Positions 23,134-34,867 of a DNA stretch of 64,000 bases are shown piece by piece. Position 1 is the stretch's first letter, and every line of letters starts with the position of its first letter. The notes beneath the pieces were generated by a model, which worked only from the letters and a program-made list of their open reading frames with translations, ran no database searches and was not told the origin of the DNA. Location: contig CAJNOI010000077.1 in NCBI GenBank assembly GCA_905250115.1, forward strand, positions 264,635 to 328,634. The letters are read 5' to 3'. Origin of the DNA: Adineta steineri (taxonomy: Eukaryota > Rotifera > Eurotatoria > Adinetida > Adinetidae). The position numbers were made by a program, and so were the translations under genes.

Positions 23134-23792
23134 GCTTTTTCTTTTTTGTACTAAACTGTAACCTATTTTTGTATTTGTTATGAAATATACAAGCTACTTG
23201 AATATTTCATGTTTTCTTTTCTTTTCCATAATCATTCGTACATGAGAAGAACGTACTTCCCTTGAAATGAATAGTGGAAGACAATTCGCACATCATTTTC
23301 GATAATGTATCTTAATAAATACATTAAATTATATTCATATATCTATTGCATGAATCTGGAGTTAGCTTAATCTGCATTCAGCCAACATTGCTAAATGTTT
23401 ATCTCGCATCCAGTTCTTTAACAGATGTTTTGAGTGATAACATACTCAAGATACTGTTTATTGCTAAAAAAGAGTTGAATTGAAGTAACCTCCCTCCCGC
23501 CCACAATAGAAGGTCTCCTCTAAATAGTAAGCTCCTCTGAAGCAAAATCGGAAAAACGCCCTAGGGGGTAAGGGGATTTTTCCACAAAAAAGTGCAAGTT
23601 GCAGAACCATAACAGAAGGCACCGGCCCTTTTATGACGGGAGGGGTACAGTAAAATCAACCTAATAAGTATAGGATTGATAGAGTAAACGTAAACAAAGT
23701 TGAGTAATCGATTCAATCATATCTATGATAATAAATAGTCTGTTAGTCTAATATCACTGTGTTTTCTATACAGGTATCATTCTAGATAAACT
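23134..23792. other. Intergenic with a GC-richer block
   Basis: The segment about 23490-23650 is clearly richer in G and C than its surroundings. It starts with ACCTCCCTCCCGCCC and ends with GACGGGAGGGGTAC, which are imperfect inverted repeats. It may be a small transposon relic. A 3' splice-like site (CTATACAG, about 23774) precedes the next ATG by 18 bases. Confidence 0.45.
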
Positions 23793-24374
23793 ATGGTGAA
23801 AACTGGTAAAATTCAAAGTATATCTTATACACTTGATGAATTACGTCCAATTCGATCGTCTGTGGATCAATGTCGTTCTTATTTAGTCAGATTTATTGAA
23901 CAATACAAATCAATTGATTTATTAAATCTTGAAACTCGTTTATTAAGTCGTTGTGTTTATAAAAACTGGAATGCCCGTCGTGCTGAACTTGGTATTCAAG
24001 CAAGTCGACGTACTGTGCGTTTACTCGAACAATTTCTATTAAAACGAGAACAAAATCTTGAACAAATTTTAATTGAATTTAAATCAGATGAAATTAAAAT
24101 GAGTTTACCATCACGTGGAACAATCAATCAATTACTTACTAATCTAGAAGAATCATCATTATTATTAACAAAAATCAAACGTTTATCAAAAACAACTGTT
24201 GATCGAATAAGACTTGAATGTAGTCGAGGAAATTATGTTCATTATAATATATTAATCATGTCACTTTGTTCAAGAATTCATTTTTTAGTTGTAGCTCTTG
24301 AAAAAACTCACGGAGATTTTTGTTTCAATGTTAAAAATTTAATTAAAATATTTAAGAAAAAAACTAAAGAATAA
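23793..24374 (+). CDS. NEPRO-like N-terminal-domain protein (nucleolus and neural progenitor)
   Basis: Intronless 193-aa basic, helical protein. The pattern ETRLLSRCVYKNWNARRAELG with a following RTVRLLEQFL resembles the N-terminal domain of vertebrate NEPRO (C3orf17), where a similar Leu/Tyr/Asn/Arg stretch precedes an amphipathic helix. A later helix (YNILIMSLCSRIHFLVVALE) matches the hydrophobic helix of the same domain. NEPRO is a nucleolar factor linked to RNase P/MRP-related functions. The gene ends with a Lys-rich tail, far shorter than the vertebrate protein (over 500 aa), so only the N-terminal domain is present. The stop codon is embedded in AATAAA (24370-24375). AADAT begins 27 bases later. 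The assignment is by remembered pattern only. Confidence 0.6.
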   Translation: MVKTGKIQSISYTLDELRPIRSSVDQCRSYLVRFIEQYKSIDLLNLETRLLSRCVYKNWNARRAELGIQASRRTVRLLEQFLLKREQNLEQILIEFKSDEIKMSLPSRGTINQLLTNLEESSLLLTKIKRLSKTTVDRIRLECSRGNYVHYNILIMSLCSRIHFLVVALEKTHGDFCFNVKNLIKIFKKKTKE

Positions 24375-24375
24375 A
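24370..24375 (+). terminator. AATAAA polyadenylation signal overlapping a stop codon
   Basis: AATAAA includes the TAA stop of the NEPRO-like ORF. Cleavage 10-30 bases on would fall right at the next gene's 3' splice-like site and ATG (24402). This leaves no room for a separate promoter and suggests a polycistronic precursor. Confidence 0.55.
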
Positions 24376-24401
24376 ATGAAAAACATTGTTTTGTACTTCA
24401 G

Positions 24402-27202
24402 ATGCCAAATTGCCTTGATTATGCTCGTTTTTTAAGTAGAGCTGCTGCTCGTAGACAACCTAGTGCTATTCGAGAAGCTAGTAAAAATTAATTTACAATC
24501 CTATTCATAATTTGACAATTATTATTTTAGCTCAATTATTTGCACGATCACCACCTTCAACTATTAGTTTTGCTTCCGGAAGTCCTAATGCATCTTTATT
24601 TCCATTTAAAGAAGCAACTATAACTTTAAAGTGAATATTTTCTCTTTTCTCATCTTCATTAAAAGAAAATTAATTTATTAAAGAGATGATACAACAATTC
24701 AACTTGATTCTTCTGCTATGGCTAAAGCATTGCAATATCTACCCACGCCTGGGTATGTTTTTAAAATATTAAAATTTTATTTATTCTTCTTCTTCTTCTT
24801 TTTATTTTGAAATATAGACAAGCAGATTTATTAGAATGGTTAAGAAAATTACAAATTCGTTATCATTCTCCTATTGATTTTAAACGATATGAACTATGTG
24901 TAACAAACGGTTCTATGGAAGGATTAAGCAAAGTTTTTGAACTTCTTCTTAATACTACAGAACCAATTTTAGTTGATTCACCCTGCTATTCCGGATCTTT
25001 AGATTTTGTAGGTTCTATCAAAACATAAAAAAACTTTTTTTCTTATTCTATTAATCTTCTAAATTAAGTTACGTGGATTTGGAGCTAATATAATTAGTGT
25101 GAATACAGATTCCAATGGAATGAATGCTGAATATTTAAATAACATTCTTTCAAATTGGTCTGATTCAAATACTTTACCGCGAGTTCTGTATACAATTCCA
25201 AATGGTTCGAATCCTACTGGAGCATCAATGAGTCACGAACGAAAAAAAGATATTTATACTGTAAACAATATAATTTACTATATTATAATTCAATTTCAAA
25301 ATCTCCCTTGATTTAGATTGCTCAAAAATATAATCTCTTAATTATCGAAGATGATCCATATTATTTTCTTCAATTTAAGGTAATAATTAATTATAGAAAT
25401 AATCTTCAAAGAAAATATTTTTAGAAACCAGATCCATCATTTTTATCAATGGATACAGATGGTCGTGTTATTCGACTTGATTCTATGTCGAAAGTATTAT
25501 CCGCTGGGTAAGATTGAATTTAATACAAAACAAAAAATAGAGAGAATTATTTATCTAGAATGCGTCTTGGTTTTCTTACTGCACCAATTCCATTATGGCA
25601 AAAATTAGTTTATCATCAGCAAGTAACTAGTATGCACGCAAGTTCTCTTTCACAAGTAAGAAGATGTTCATTTTTCAAGAAAAACAAAAAATATTATTTA
25701 TAGATGGTAGCTTTGAAATTATTGGAAAAATGGGGTTTATCTGGATTTCATCAACATACAGAACAGTAAAATGCTTTTACAACAACAAAAACATTTTATT
25801 CGTTATTTTTTTATAGAATTTCGAAATTTTATGAAAATCAAAAAGTATTAATGGTTAATGCTATCAAAAAACATTTAAACGGTATTTAAACTAATTTCGA
25901 TTGAGAGTGCAATTAACAGCTTATTTAGTTGTATTGACTCGATAACTATATCCAATTTCAGCAGCAGTTCACCTCCTGAGTTATCAAAGATGTATCCTAC
26001 AAAAACATCATTTGTTGATAACAGGTGCATCGAAAACATACTTAATAACCTTTTTTTTCTATGTAGTATTCGATACTTTATCCATATATGTAATCGATCA
26101 AAACTTTTATTCCCTTCTGGATTTTCTCATCTGGCATCTAGAATGCTTAATAATCATTTGTATTTTTCTTAGCGTTAATGATATAAACTCGACTGGAAAT
26201 CTTTTTATCATATCACGAATGACCTAAGGAACATGTAAAAACAGTGGCAAATCTCTAGATAATAAATTAACGAGATAGTTTTCATCTTTACCAACGAAGA
26301 ATGGAAGAAAAAGAGCCTTATATAATATTGATTTTGTAAAATAACGCTTCGCAAGTTGTCTCTCTGTACAAATTGAATTTCTCAGAGTTTAGATAGATGA
26401 ATCTGTTGTTTACAATCTTTCATAGTAATTCTAAATCTTAATAGTTAGAGGTTTCATCTATTTTTAATTAAATCCTTTTGAAGGAGGTACGATCGGTTCA
26501 TTTTCGAAAGAGATTCTGCCTTGGCTATTTAAAGAAACAAAACCATCAACACATATGTTTTAGAAAAATAACTGAAGAGATCTTCTTATAATTAAAGAGA
26601 AAAGTTTTTGAACAAGTCTTGAAGTATCCTTTGAAAAAGCAAATTGATTCTCTACAATGTGTTTTTACATCAATAAATACAACTTTTGCTTCATTCATTA
26701 CATATCTATAATATATGAAGGCGAACTAATATTATTTTCTACTTGATAAAATTGGTATAGTGATTATTTTTGCCTCGTATCTATTTGTCAATAAATATTC
26801 TAGACATCTTTGCCCTTAAACATAACATATTATTTCACAAATCGGAAACGAGTTTTTCTTGTTTTTTTTGTTTTGACAAGCAATTTTTAAATTATAGATA
26901 TGGTTACATTTAATGAACCAACAGCAGGAATGTTTATATGGATGAAAGTCAATGGTATTGATGATACAAGAAAATTAATCTATGAAAAAGCACTTGGACA
27001 AGAAGTATTACTTTTACCGGGAAGTGCATTTTTTCCTGATCAATCAAAAACTTATCCATATGTTCGAGTTTCCTATTCACTTTGTACACCGGAACAAATT
27101 GAAACAGTAAATTTAGTTTCTTATTCTATTATTAGATTACATTTGTTTGTATAGGGTATGGCTCGTTTTGGTAAAGTTCTCCGTGAAGAACTACATAAAT
27201 AG
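24402..27202 (+). CDS. AADAT: Kynurenine/alpha-aminoadipate aminotransferase (AADAT/KAT2)
   Basis: PLP-dependent fold-type I aminotransferase acting on alpha-aminoadipate (lysine degradation) and kynurenine. Twelve exons (24402-24480, 24531-24630, 24684-24752, 24818-25007, 25069-25260, 25317-25379, 25425-25507, 25559-25655, 25704-25765, 25817-25881, 26898-27106, 27155-27202) give 418 aa, close to the human 425. Landmarks: LDYARFLSRAAARRQPSAIRE, ISFASGSPN, IPNGSNPTG (substrate/PLP loop), EDDPYYFLQF and the PLP lysine Lys254 in DSMSKVLSAGMRLGF. No clear mitochondrial presequence is seen. The 1-kb tenth intron lacks a recognisable element. CTTCAG directly precedes the ATG, so the message is probably trans-spliced from a shared precursor with the upstream ORF. 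Confidence 0.93.
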
Positions 27203-28686
27203 ATTGACAAAAAACACAAAATATTGGTGATCTATTATTTTTTACTGTATGATTATCAATCACTAAAAAACAATAGAAATATAGATCTGCATTTATTGAA
27301 ACATTATTTTTTAATTGATATCATTTTTAATTAAAAGAACAACGGGATAAAATATAACTATCGATGTTAGTGTGTCATTATATAAATACAACAGTTTTTC
27401 GGTACATTTTTTGATTCCGGGAAGTAATATTTATACAGGTGCAGTATGATTGGCAAGTAATTGCATGTTTAGGGCAAACTAGAGAAGAATCCGAACGATA
27501 ATAATGTAAACACTTGGTGAGAGCAAAATGATGATAATATGTAGTATATGATAGTTCTGTTGCTGTGAAAGTTAATGATGAGAATACTCTAGTGTATTGT
27601 ATTAAAAAGAACTCGATAAGTAAATCGTTTCTATTTATTTTAATCTAAATCATTCGTTATCGATTTAATTGGATGTATTAATAAATATAAAGCTAAATCA
27701 ATTTCAAGATTGTTTCTTTTTTTTTTTATATCTGTTGTTCTTTTTCTCCTCAACATAGAAAAAAAACAAATCAAACATTGAGCAGATGATGAAATAAAAA
27801 GAAGTCCTTGTTCACTTATTTCTCAACGAAGCCAGATAAACACTCGTGCTAGAAACAGGACGGGAAACAACAGTAGAGAGAAAAACGTCGAGAAATAATG
27901 GTGAAACAATAGTAAGTAAACTAACGAGCTAAGAAAACGTCTACATGAAGAATGTAGACATTCATAGAAGAAAAAAAAGCACGAGTAAATAGAGCTTCCA
28001 TCCACGTGAATTCTTATCATAGTTATTAAAAGATACCTCATATATATATGCTTTGTTTATTCAATTCCAACAGGGTCTATTCAAGTGTTTTCAATAGAGT
28101 CGATCCTATTTCCTGTTGTTCAGGCATTATAGATTAGCTTGTATATTTACATTACCTAATGTAACTTCATTAATTATCAGAAAAAAAAGAAGAAGAAATG
28201 AATATATTTATATCTCTTTCATTGAGATAGAATATTTCTTTATATTTATACTATAAGTGAATGTTCTGCATGTCATATTCTACAATTATTAATTGTATTG
28301 TTCCTGTCAAATAATACTATTAGAGTCGAATAATTTGAAACTTAATCTTCATTATATTAAAAACTAATCTAAGAATATGAAGAAGATTGACAAGGAGAAA
28401 ATTTATAAGAAATAAAATAAAATCAAAAAGAAATTCGTGTCAAATATAATAGAATTTAATAATGACTGATTCGTACTAATACTGTGACATAAGTATATAT
28501 GTCAATAAATAGTAAAAGCACGAGCTAAAAAAAGAAAATTTACTCATCTAAATGTAAAAAAGATGTCTATAAATAGATTTCGAATATTTATATACATAAA
28601 AGTTAAATAACATCAAAACTCATGATCACATCTATTCATTATTCAAAACATGTGCATCAATGTTTGTGGAATAGAGTGGCAAACAC

Positions 28687-28725
<39 letters not shown>

Positions 28726-30296
28726 CTTATCGCAATGATGTTGATCGATATTATTTTGTATAGATTGCTAAATTTAACAATATGATCATAATAGAATCAA
28801 AGCAATTCGTAATCTTATATATGTATAGTAAGGGCTTCACACATGATTTCAATATATATATATAAAGAATATTATAATTATGGATTCTATACTTTTGATG
28901 ACTTCTTTTTCATTGCTTGCTCTTTCTCGAGTCAACACTTTCTTTTTTTTCTTTGTTTTTTTGGTTGCCAATTTTCGCCCGAATCAAGCTTTTCTTACTC
29001 GTTGCTTTACTCAAAATATTCTTTTTTTTCTGTCTCTCTCTCTCTCTGTATGTCTTTCTTCTCTTCTCTTCTCTCCTTTAGTGTGTGTCATTTTTTTTAT
29101 CCAATACTAAAGACAACATTCTATTCCCAATAGACCATCAATTTTAACAATAGTTCAGTAAGATTATAATGAATTAGCTGTGAAAATTTTCTATCCAAAT
29201 CAAATACAAACGACTGTTATCATATTTGCGAACAACTCGCATCTATTTATTTGATTATATATACTTCACAAATAATCATGATACTATTTCTTATTGATAG
29301 TTTATATAATAGTATTGGTAAGTGTTGTAAAGAAAACATTTGACATATTCATTATCAATTGTTAAATTTTCCATAATAAATTTTATTACTTAATAAGAGA
29401 ATATTTTTACTTATCTAGTATTACGGAAAATATTAAATCTTGACATGATTTCAAGTTCATTAATGGTTTTAACCTGTATAATTAACGAATCTTAGAGTAC
29501 TGTTTATCTTTACAATGCTCGTGTCATCTAATTTATAGTCTACAGAGGAAAAGGAAAAAAAAAAGAAGGAAGCAAAATTTTCAGACACCACTTTGCGAAT
29601 GAATACATAAAAAAAATATTTTGTCCCTGATACAACAGAATGATCAATCAGACAAATAGACATATTTCATCCTTGATATATTCGTATTTATTACAGAAAC
29701 AAAAAAAGTTTTTCTTTTTATTTTATAAACGAAAAAAATACTGTATTCATTTTCTTCATTAAGAACCGTAGACACTTCACTATTTATTTCTTTTTTTTTT
29801 ATTTGACAATATAAAAAAAAAGAATCAAAAAGCTTATGAGTAGTGTAATTATCTTTCTATTCTCTTTTTTTTTTATATTTCTTTTTTTGGTATCAAGTGT
29901 CGTTGAAATGATGACAGTAAGTAAATAATATAGATGAAAATTTAAATAAAATTATTAATCATATAGTGTTTTTTTGTTAAAAGAATTTCAAAGATCTTAA
30001 TAAAAGTGTATATATATATATCTATTAGTTTTTATATCAGGATACCTTACGGAAATTACTTCATGTTCGTTACTTAAAAATATGCATAGCATATTTTTTC
30101 TTTAGTAAAAAAAAGAGATTCTTTTCTTATTCAATGAGATCTTATTCTTTTTATTATAATCTATGTGATTTGCTTACGGATTTGTTTTTTCATATATTTT
30201 CTATAAATATTAATAGAATAAGTGTATGGAAAAGTATATGAAATTGTTCAATTTATTCTCTTGATTTATTATAGTGTAAAAATTCGTCATCAAGTC
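27203..30296. other. Large intergenic region with simple repeats
   Basis: About 3.1 kb without a gene. It contains a TA microsatellite (28690-28722), pyrimidine-rich runs (about 29005-29090) that create spurious frames on both strands, and poly-A/T runs. A TTATTATAG acceptor at about 30273 lies 23 bases before the GPCR start. Confidence 0.55.
28690..28722. repeat. TA microsatellite
   Basis: About 16 uninterrupted AT dinucleotides, the longest in the window. Confidence 0.9.
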
Positions 30297-33200
30297 ATGA
30301 TGAATATTAATGAAACAAGAAATACTAGTGAAATCATAAATGATACTTTATCAACAATTCATACTGATATACAAGTTTCTGGATCTGGAGAACTTGTTAT
30401 TAATGTTATTGTAAGTTAGAGAATATCATTTTATTATCAGAAAATTTCTTTTTTCTTCTTCTTAAGGTTTATTCAATCATTATAATATTAAGTATTATCG
30501 GAAATGTTATTGTTGTAACAGCTATACTTCGTGTGCAACGACTACGTCATCCAACTAATTTTATACTTATGTCACTTGCTATTGCTGATTTACTTGTCAC
30601 AACAACAGTTATGATACCAGGATTTATATCTGAAATAAAACAAAAATGGATATTTGGACGTATATTTTGTAATATATGGGTAGCTAATGATATTACATTT
30701 TGTACAGCATCTATTTTGCATCTTGGTAATATTGCGTTTTATAAATATTCGAAAAACAAGCAATAATTTATGTTTTTATATATAAATTATTTTTTAGTTG
30801 CTGTTAGTTTTGATCGATATGTTGCGATTGAAAATCCACTTAAATACAAACAAAAAATGACTAAACGTACTATATTGATTATAATTGGTTGTATATGGTT
30901 AATCAGTGTTTTACTTTCCTATGCTCCAGTTCTATTGGGTGTTTATAGTCAATCTCGAACTGGTGGTGCAACTTCAAATAATCCGGATGAATGTAATATG
31001 AGACCTAATTTAATTTATTCGATTATATCAGCATTAACATCATTTTATATCCCACTTATAATAATACTTTTTCTTTATGGAAGAATATATATAACAGCAC
31101 GTAAACATTCACGTGAATTACGAAAACTTGAAATTATTATTCAACGTTTACATAGTGATAACAATTTTTTATTAGAAAATAAAAATTGGAATACAAATCT
31201 TAAAGCAATACGAACATTAGGTATAGAAGAATATATATTTATGAATATCTTTATTAAATTTATATTTATTCTATAGGTATTGTCGTTGGTGTATTCGTTG
31301 CTTGTTGGTTACCTTTTTTTGTTATGTATCTTGTATTAGCATGTTGTAATTACACATGTGCTCATCCACTTGTAGAACGTTATATAACTTGGATTGGTAA
31401 AGAATTTTATTTTTTGTCTCTTATTTCAAGGACAATTTCTCGGTACTTTTAGGCTATGTTAACTCATTTTGCAATCCAATGATCTATGCATTTTCAAATA
31501 AGTATGTTCGTTGAAATTTATATTTCATTATGCTAAAAGAACATAGATCTAGTTACTTTTATTAATTATATGTCTAGGAAAATAATAATCTGTCTATGTA
31601 AAATAATCATGTGTAAATTGATGTCGTTGATTACGAGATAATAACAACATATATGTAATATAAAGATAAAATTTATTTTTGGTAAGGTAAACAAGTCTAT
31701 TTGAAAGATAATTTAGTAGAATACAAAGAGTTCGTTTTTGATATATTTATTAGGTAATATTGAGCTACGAATTAATTATTTGTCGTATGAGAAGAATATT
31801 TTTATTCATAATTGACAAGTTTGACATGTAGAATACTCGAATTCATTTTTTTGTTCAAATCTAAATTATTTATTAATTAAATTCTACCCACTAATCTCCA
31901 ATGTAAGTCTAAACTTAGTAAAAAATATTATTCGGTTAATTAATCTCGAGGAAAGCATGGGTTTTTAACCATGCATTACTTAGAATAGATTGAAAGTAAT
32001 AATAGTGACACTTCATTTCCGTATAGGACGTCCGTGAAAAAAAACTTTCTTTCTACATGGAGTGATAATAAAAATAATACTCTATTCTTTCATTTTCTTT
32101 TTAAAACATCATAGATAATAAAACTAAATGTTAAAAAAACAATGTTTCTATTGTCTGTTTATTCTTATTCCTAATTTATTAGTACGATCATCATAATATT
32201 AACCCTTTACGGCCGGGTGTTACCAAAAGGTAACAATTTTGCCGTAGGGGGTACGGCATTTTCTAAAAAGTCGGCCGTGAAAAATTAATCCCTATAACTA
32301 AACAACAAAGAATATATAGAAAGATAACGTTTTACTTGTTGTCTTCTGGTAGCCGGCGGTAAAGGGTTAATTGAGACATTTTATTTACTACTATAGTAAA
32401 ACTTCTAAGAAATGTTCTATATTAAAATAAAATTCTGATTGGAATACTAAAAATATCATTTTTTTCCATTAAATACTTCATTAAACATTAATTATAACAC
32501 TTGACATGTTTTAAATGAGAATATAACAATCTCCACTCGTACATTATCATGTTTTCAAATGAACTTTTATTGACTACATTAAAAAAATCAGTTTTTTTGA
32601 CATCCGATGTTGATATTTAGCAGAATATCTCGTCATAACAAGATTGTGTTATTTTTCTCTTTTTTTCTAAGATTTATTTACATCTACGAATTGTTTGAAT
32701 ATAAAATTTTAGGAAATCTTCACACTTGTTAATAATACAATAGTATATGATCTAAAATGTTATAGTAATAGAAGAGATTTTGATAATAGTTTATATTGAA
32801 AACTAAGAATAGAATCATAAGCACTTATTTCCGTTTATTATCAATGGTTTTAAGCTGTTCCTGTTTATGAATACTGGCAAGGATTTTATACACATTGTAA
32901 ATAGCTTAGTATGGTTTTCTTTGTTCATAAATCTCTATTTTATTTATATGAATGAAATAAGACTTTAGATGAAGTACTTATCATTGTACGGTTTAAATAT
33001 AATCCTTCAATAATAAACTCTTTGTCTTTGATTTAATTATATTATATACCTAAAAAGGCTTCGTGACTACAAAAAATCATACAAGGATATATCAATTTAT
33101 AATAAATGATAATGATAATAAACAAATCTAAGTGCTTATTACTCTATACTTTTTGTACAATCAGTTTCTAATGCTGAAAATATGCACAATGTTTGGGTAA

Positions 33201-34206
33201 GAGACATAACTCACCAACTTTTTTTTACGGTTTCCCTGAGAAGATGTTCGTCACGACTTCCCGACATATAAAAACATACAAAATCTTCGGAATCACAAAG
33301 ATTTAAAACAAGCAGGGTGTTAGAGTCGATGTGGGTGTGAGTGTATACGTCATTCTTCTCTCATAAAACACATCCACAGTCATACCGGCATCCCATTTCC
33401 TGAAAATATTTTACATACTGTTGAGTATTTCGTTCCGATTTACCTGTATTTTTTAAGCTATGGTCCCCTTGACCAACATGTTTTACGGACTCCCGGTAAA
33501 AATGGTTAAAAAAAAGTCGAATCCGAACACCTGAACAAACTACCAGGTGCATGGGACACCGAGTACGTTTTGTCTTTGTCCCCAATGTTTTATCTATTGA
33601 TATTGTAGCAGAGAAAATAATTAAATTTTCTCAGGATATCACCATTCCAATGCATTAATTACCTATTTCAACTTGAGTTATGATTTCCTTGAAATCATTA
33701 GAAATAAAAAACATTTTAAATATTAGTCTGTCTAAATATTTTCTTTTTTTTTTGTTTAATTTAGAGAGTTTCGTAATGCTTTCTTTGAAATTCTTAATTA
33801 TAATAATTGTCGATGTATTTCATTCTCATGTGCTCTTCGTACATCTATCAGTAAATCAATTCATTCAATGAATATTAAAGGATCATCACCAGTACAATCT
33901 CGACAAACAAGTGTTACACCTTATTCACATTCATTACAACGTAATGATCAATTTTCATGTACAACATCTTCTATATTAAGTGCACCTTCAACAAAAAAAC
34001 CTTTTATTCTAACAAATACTGATAGTACTGATGGATATGAAATGCAAACATTATCACCTCAACAGAAAACACTTGAAGCTTTTCATGAGCTTGAACAACT
34101 CGTACCAAATGGTATATCAGGTCGAGTATCAATCGTTCGTATGAGTTCATTAATACAAGATCAAGATGATATAGGTATTGAAACACCTCCATGCAAAAAG
34201 AATTAA
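30297..34206 (+). CDS. Biogenic-amine-type G-protein-coupled receptor
   Basis: Rhodopsin-class receptor of the monoamine group. Six exons (30297-30410, 30467-30725, 30798-31220, 31277-31396, 31453-31501, 33765-34206) give 468 aa. The extracellular N-terminus has several N-glycosylation sites (NET, NTS, NDT). TM1 has GN; TM2 has SLAIADLL; TM3 has the amine-binding Asp113 (VANDITFCTASILHL) and DRY at 130-132; TM5 has a Ser-rich SALTSFYIP; TM6 has ACWLPFF; TM7 has NSFCNPMIYAFSNKEFRNAF. The third cytoplasmic loop is short (about 45 aa), whereas the C-tail is long (about 130 aa), with Cys residues for palmitoylation and many Ser/Thr. Ligand (serotonin, octopamine, tyramine or dopamine) cannot be assigned by eye. 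The fifth intron is 2.3 kb and holds transposon relics. Confidence 0.92.
32203..32366. mobile_element. piggyBac-like MITE (164 bp) in GPCR intron 5
   Basis: Bounded by TTAA at 32199-32202 and 32367-32370, the piggyBac target duplication. The ends are inverted repeats starting CCCTTTAC: left CCCTTTACGGCCGGGTGTTACC, right complement CCCTTTACCGCCGGCTACC. No coding capacity. The GC-rich ends stand out from the AT-rich intron. Confidence 0.85.
33200..33620. repeat. GC-richer inserted block in GPCR intron 5
   Basis: Base composition rises sharply relative to the rest of the intron. It includes GATGTGGGTGTGAGTGT (about 33328-33344), similar to the inverted copy near 34665. A short minus-strand frame (33361-33585) has no recognisable domain. 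This is probably a transposon fragment of unknown class. Confidence 0.4.
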
Positions 34207-34867
34207 CTTAAATTTATTTTCTTCATTGATTTAATATCAATTTTTTCTCATTCCACTAGTCATCTCTTTTTTTTTGTGTTTTTTCTACGTGCTTTTGATA
34301 ACGGTGACTAATATTGATGACAATATCCAGTGTGTGTGTTTTTGTGTGTGATATGTGTGAAAAAATTTTGTTTTTCTTTTTTTTACTAATTTTCATTAAG
34401 ATTATTTTGCCTGTTATGCAAACCTAGATTCAATTTGAAAAAAATATAGAACAGGAAATTACTTGTTCATAAAAGGTCAATGTAAACTCAAATACAGGTA
34501 TAAATAAATATTTACATTCAATTCACGAGATACATTTGATGAATAAATCTATTGAGTTTCGATTCGATTAATTATTAATTCAACTAGATATGGAGTCAGT
34601 ACGGTAGGTGTGGGTGTGGATATGGGTGTGTGTCTTGTTGTTATCTCACATCTACACCGACACTCGCACACCCACACTCGGTATGATTTTCAAAAATAAA
34701 ATTGGTACATTTTTACTTTCTTAGCATATGTCGCTATTGTTTCTCTTATCATGATATTTATTTTACATACTTCTTTCTTATCTATTACACATAGCTGTAC
34801 TTTGGATTTATATGTCAACATATTAGTATATCTTTTTGTAGATTTCTATCATTATATTTATGCTGTA
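34207..34867. other. Intergenic with TGTGGG-like inverted repeat
   Basis: Holds GTGTGGGTGTGGATATGGGTG at 34607-34627 and its approximate complement CGCACACCCACACTC at 34665-34679, about 50 bases apart. The units resemble the TGTGGG telomere repeat reported for bdelloids. No gene is seen. Confidence 0.5.

Noticed and set aside
28843-29133. Overlapping Phe/Ser-rich open frames
   Set aside because: They arise from pyrimidine-rich simple sequence; two frames are open at once with no protein signature.
34751-34867. N-terminal extension of the dioxygenase
   Set aside because: It adds a hydrophobic stretch unlike the family; the ATG at 34868 gives a normal mitochondrial presequence.
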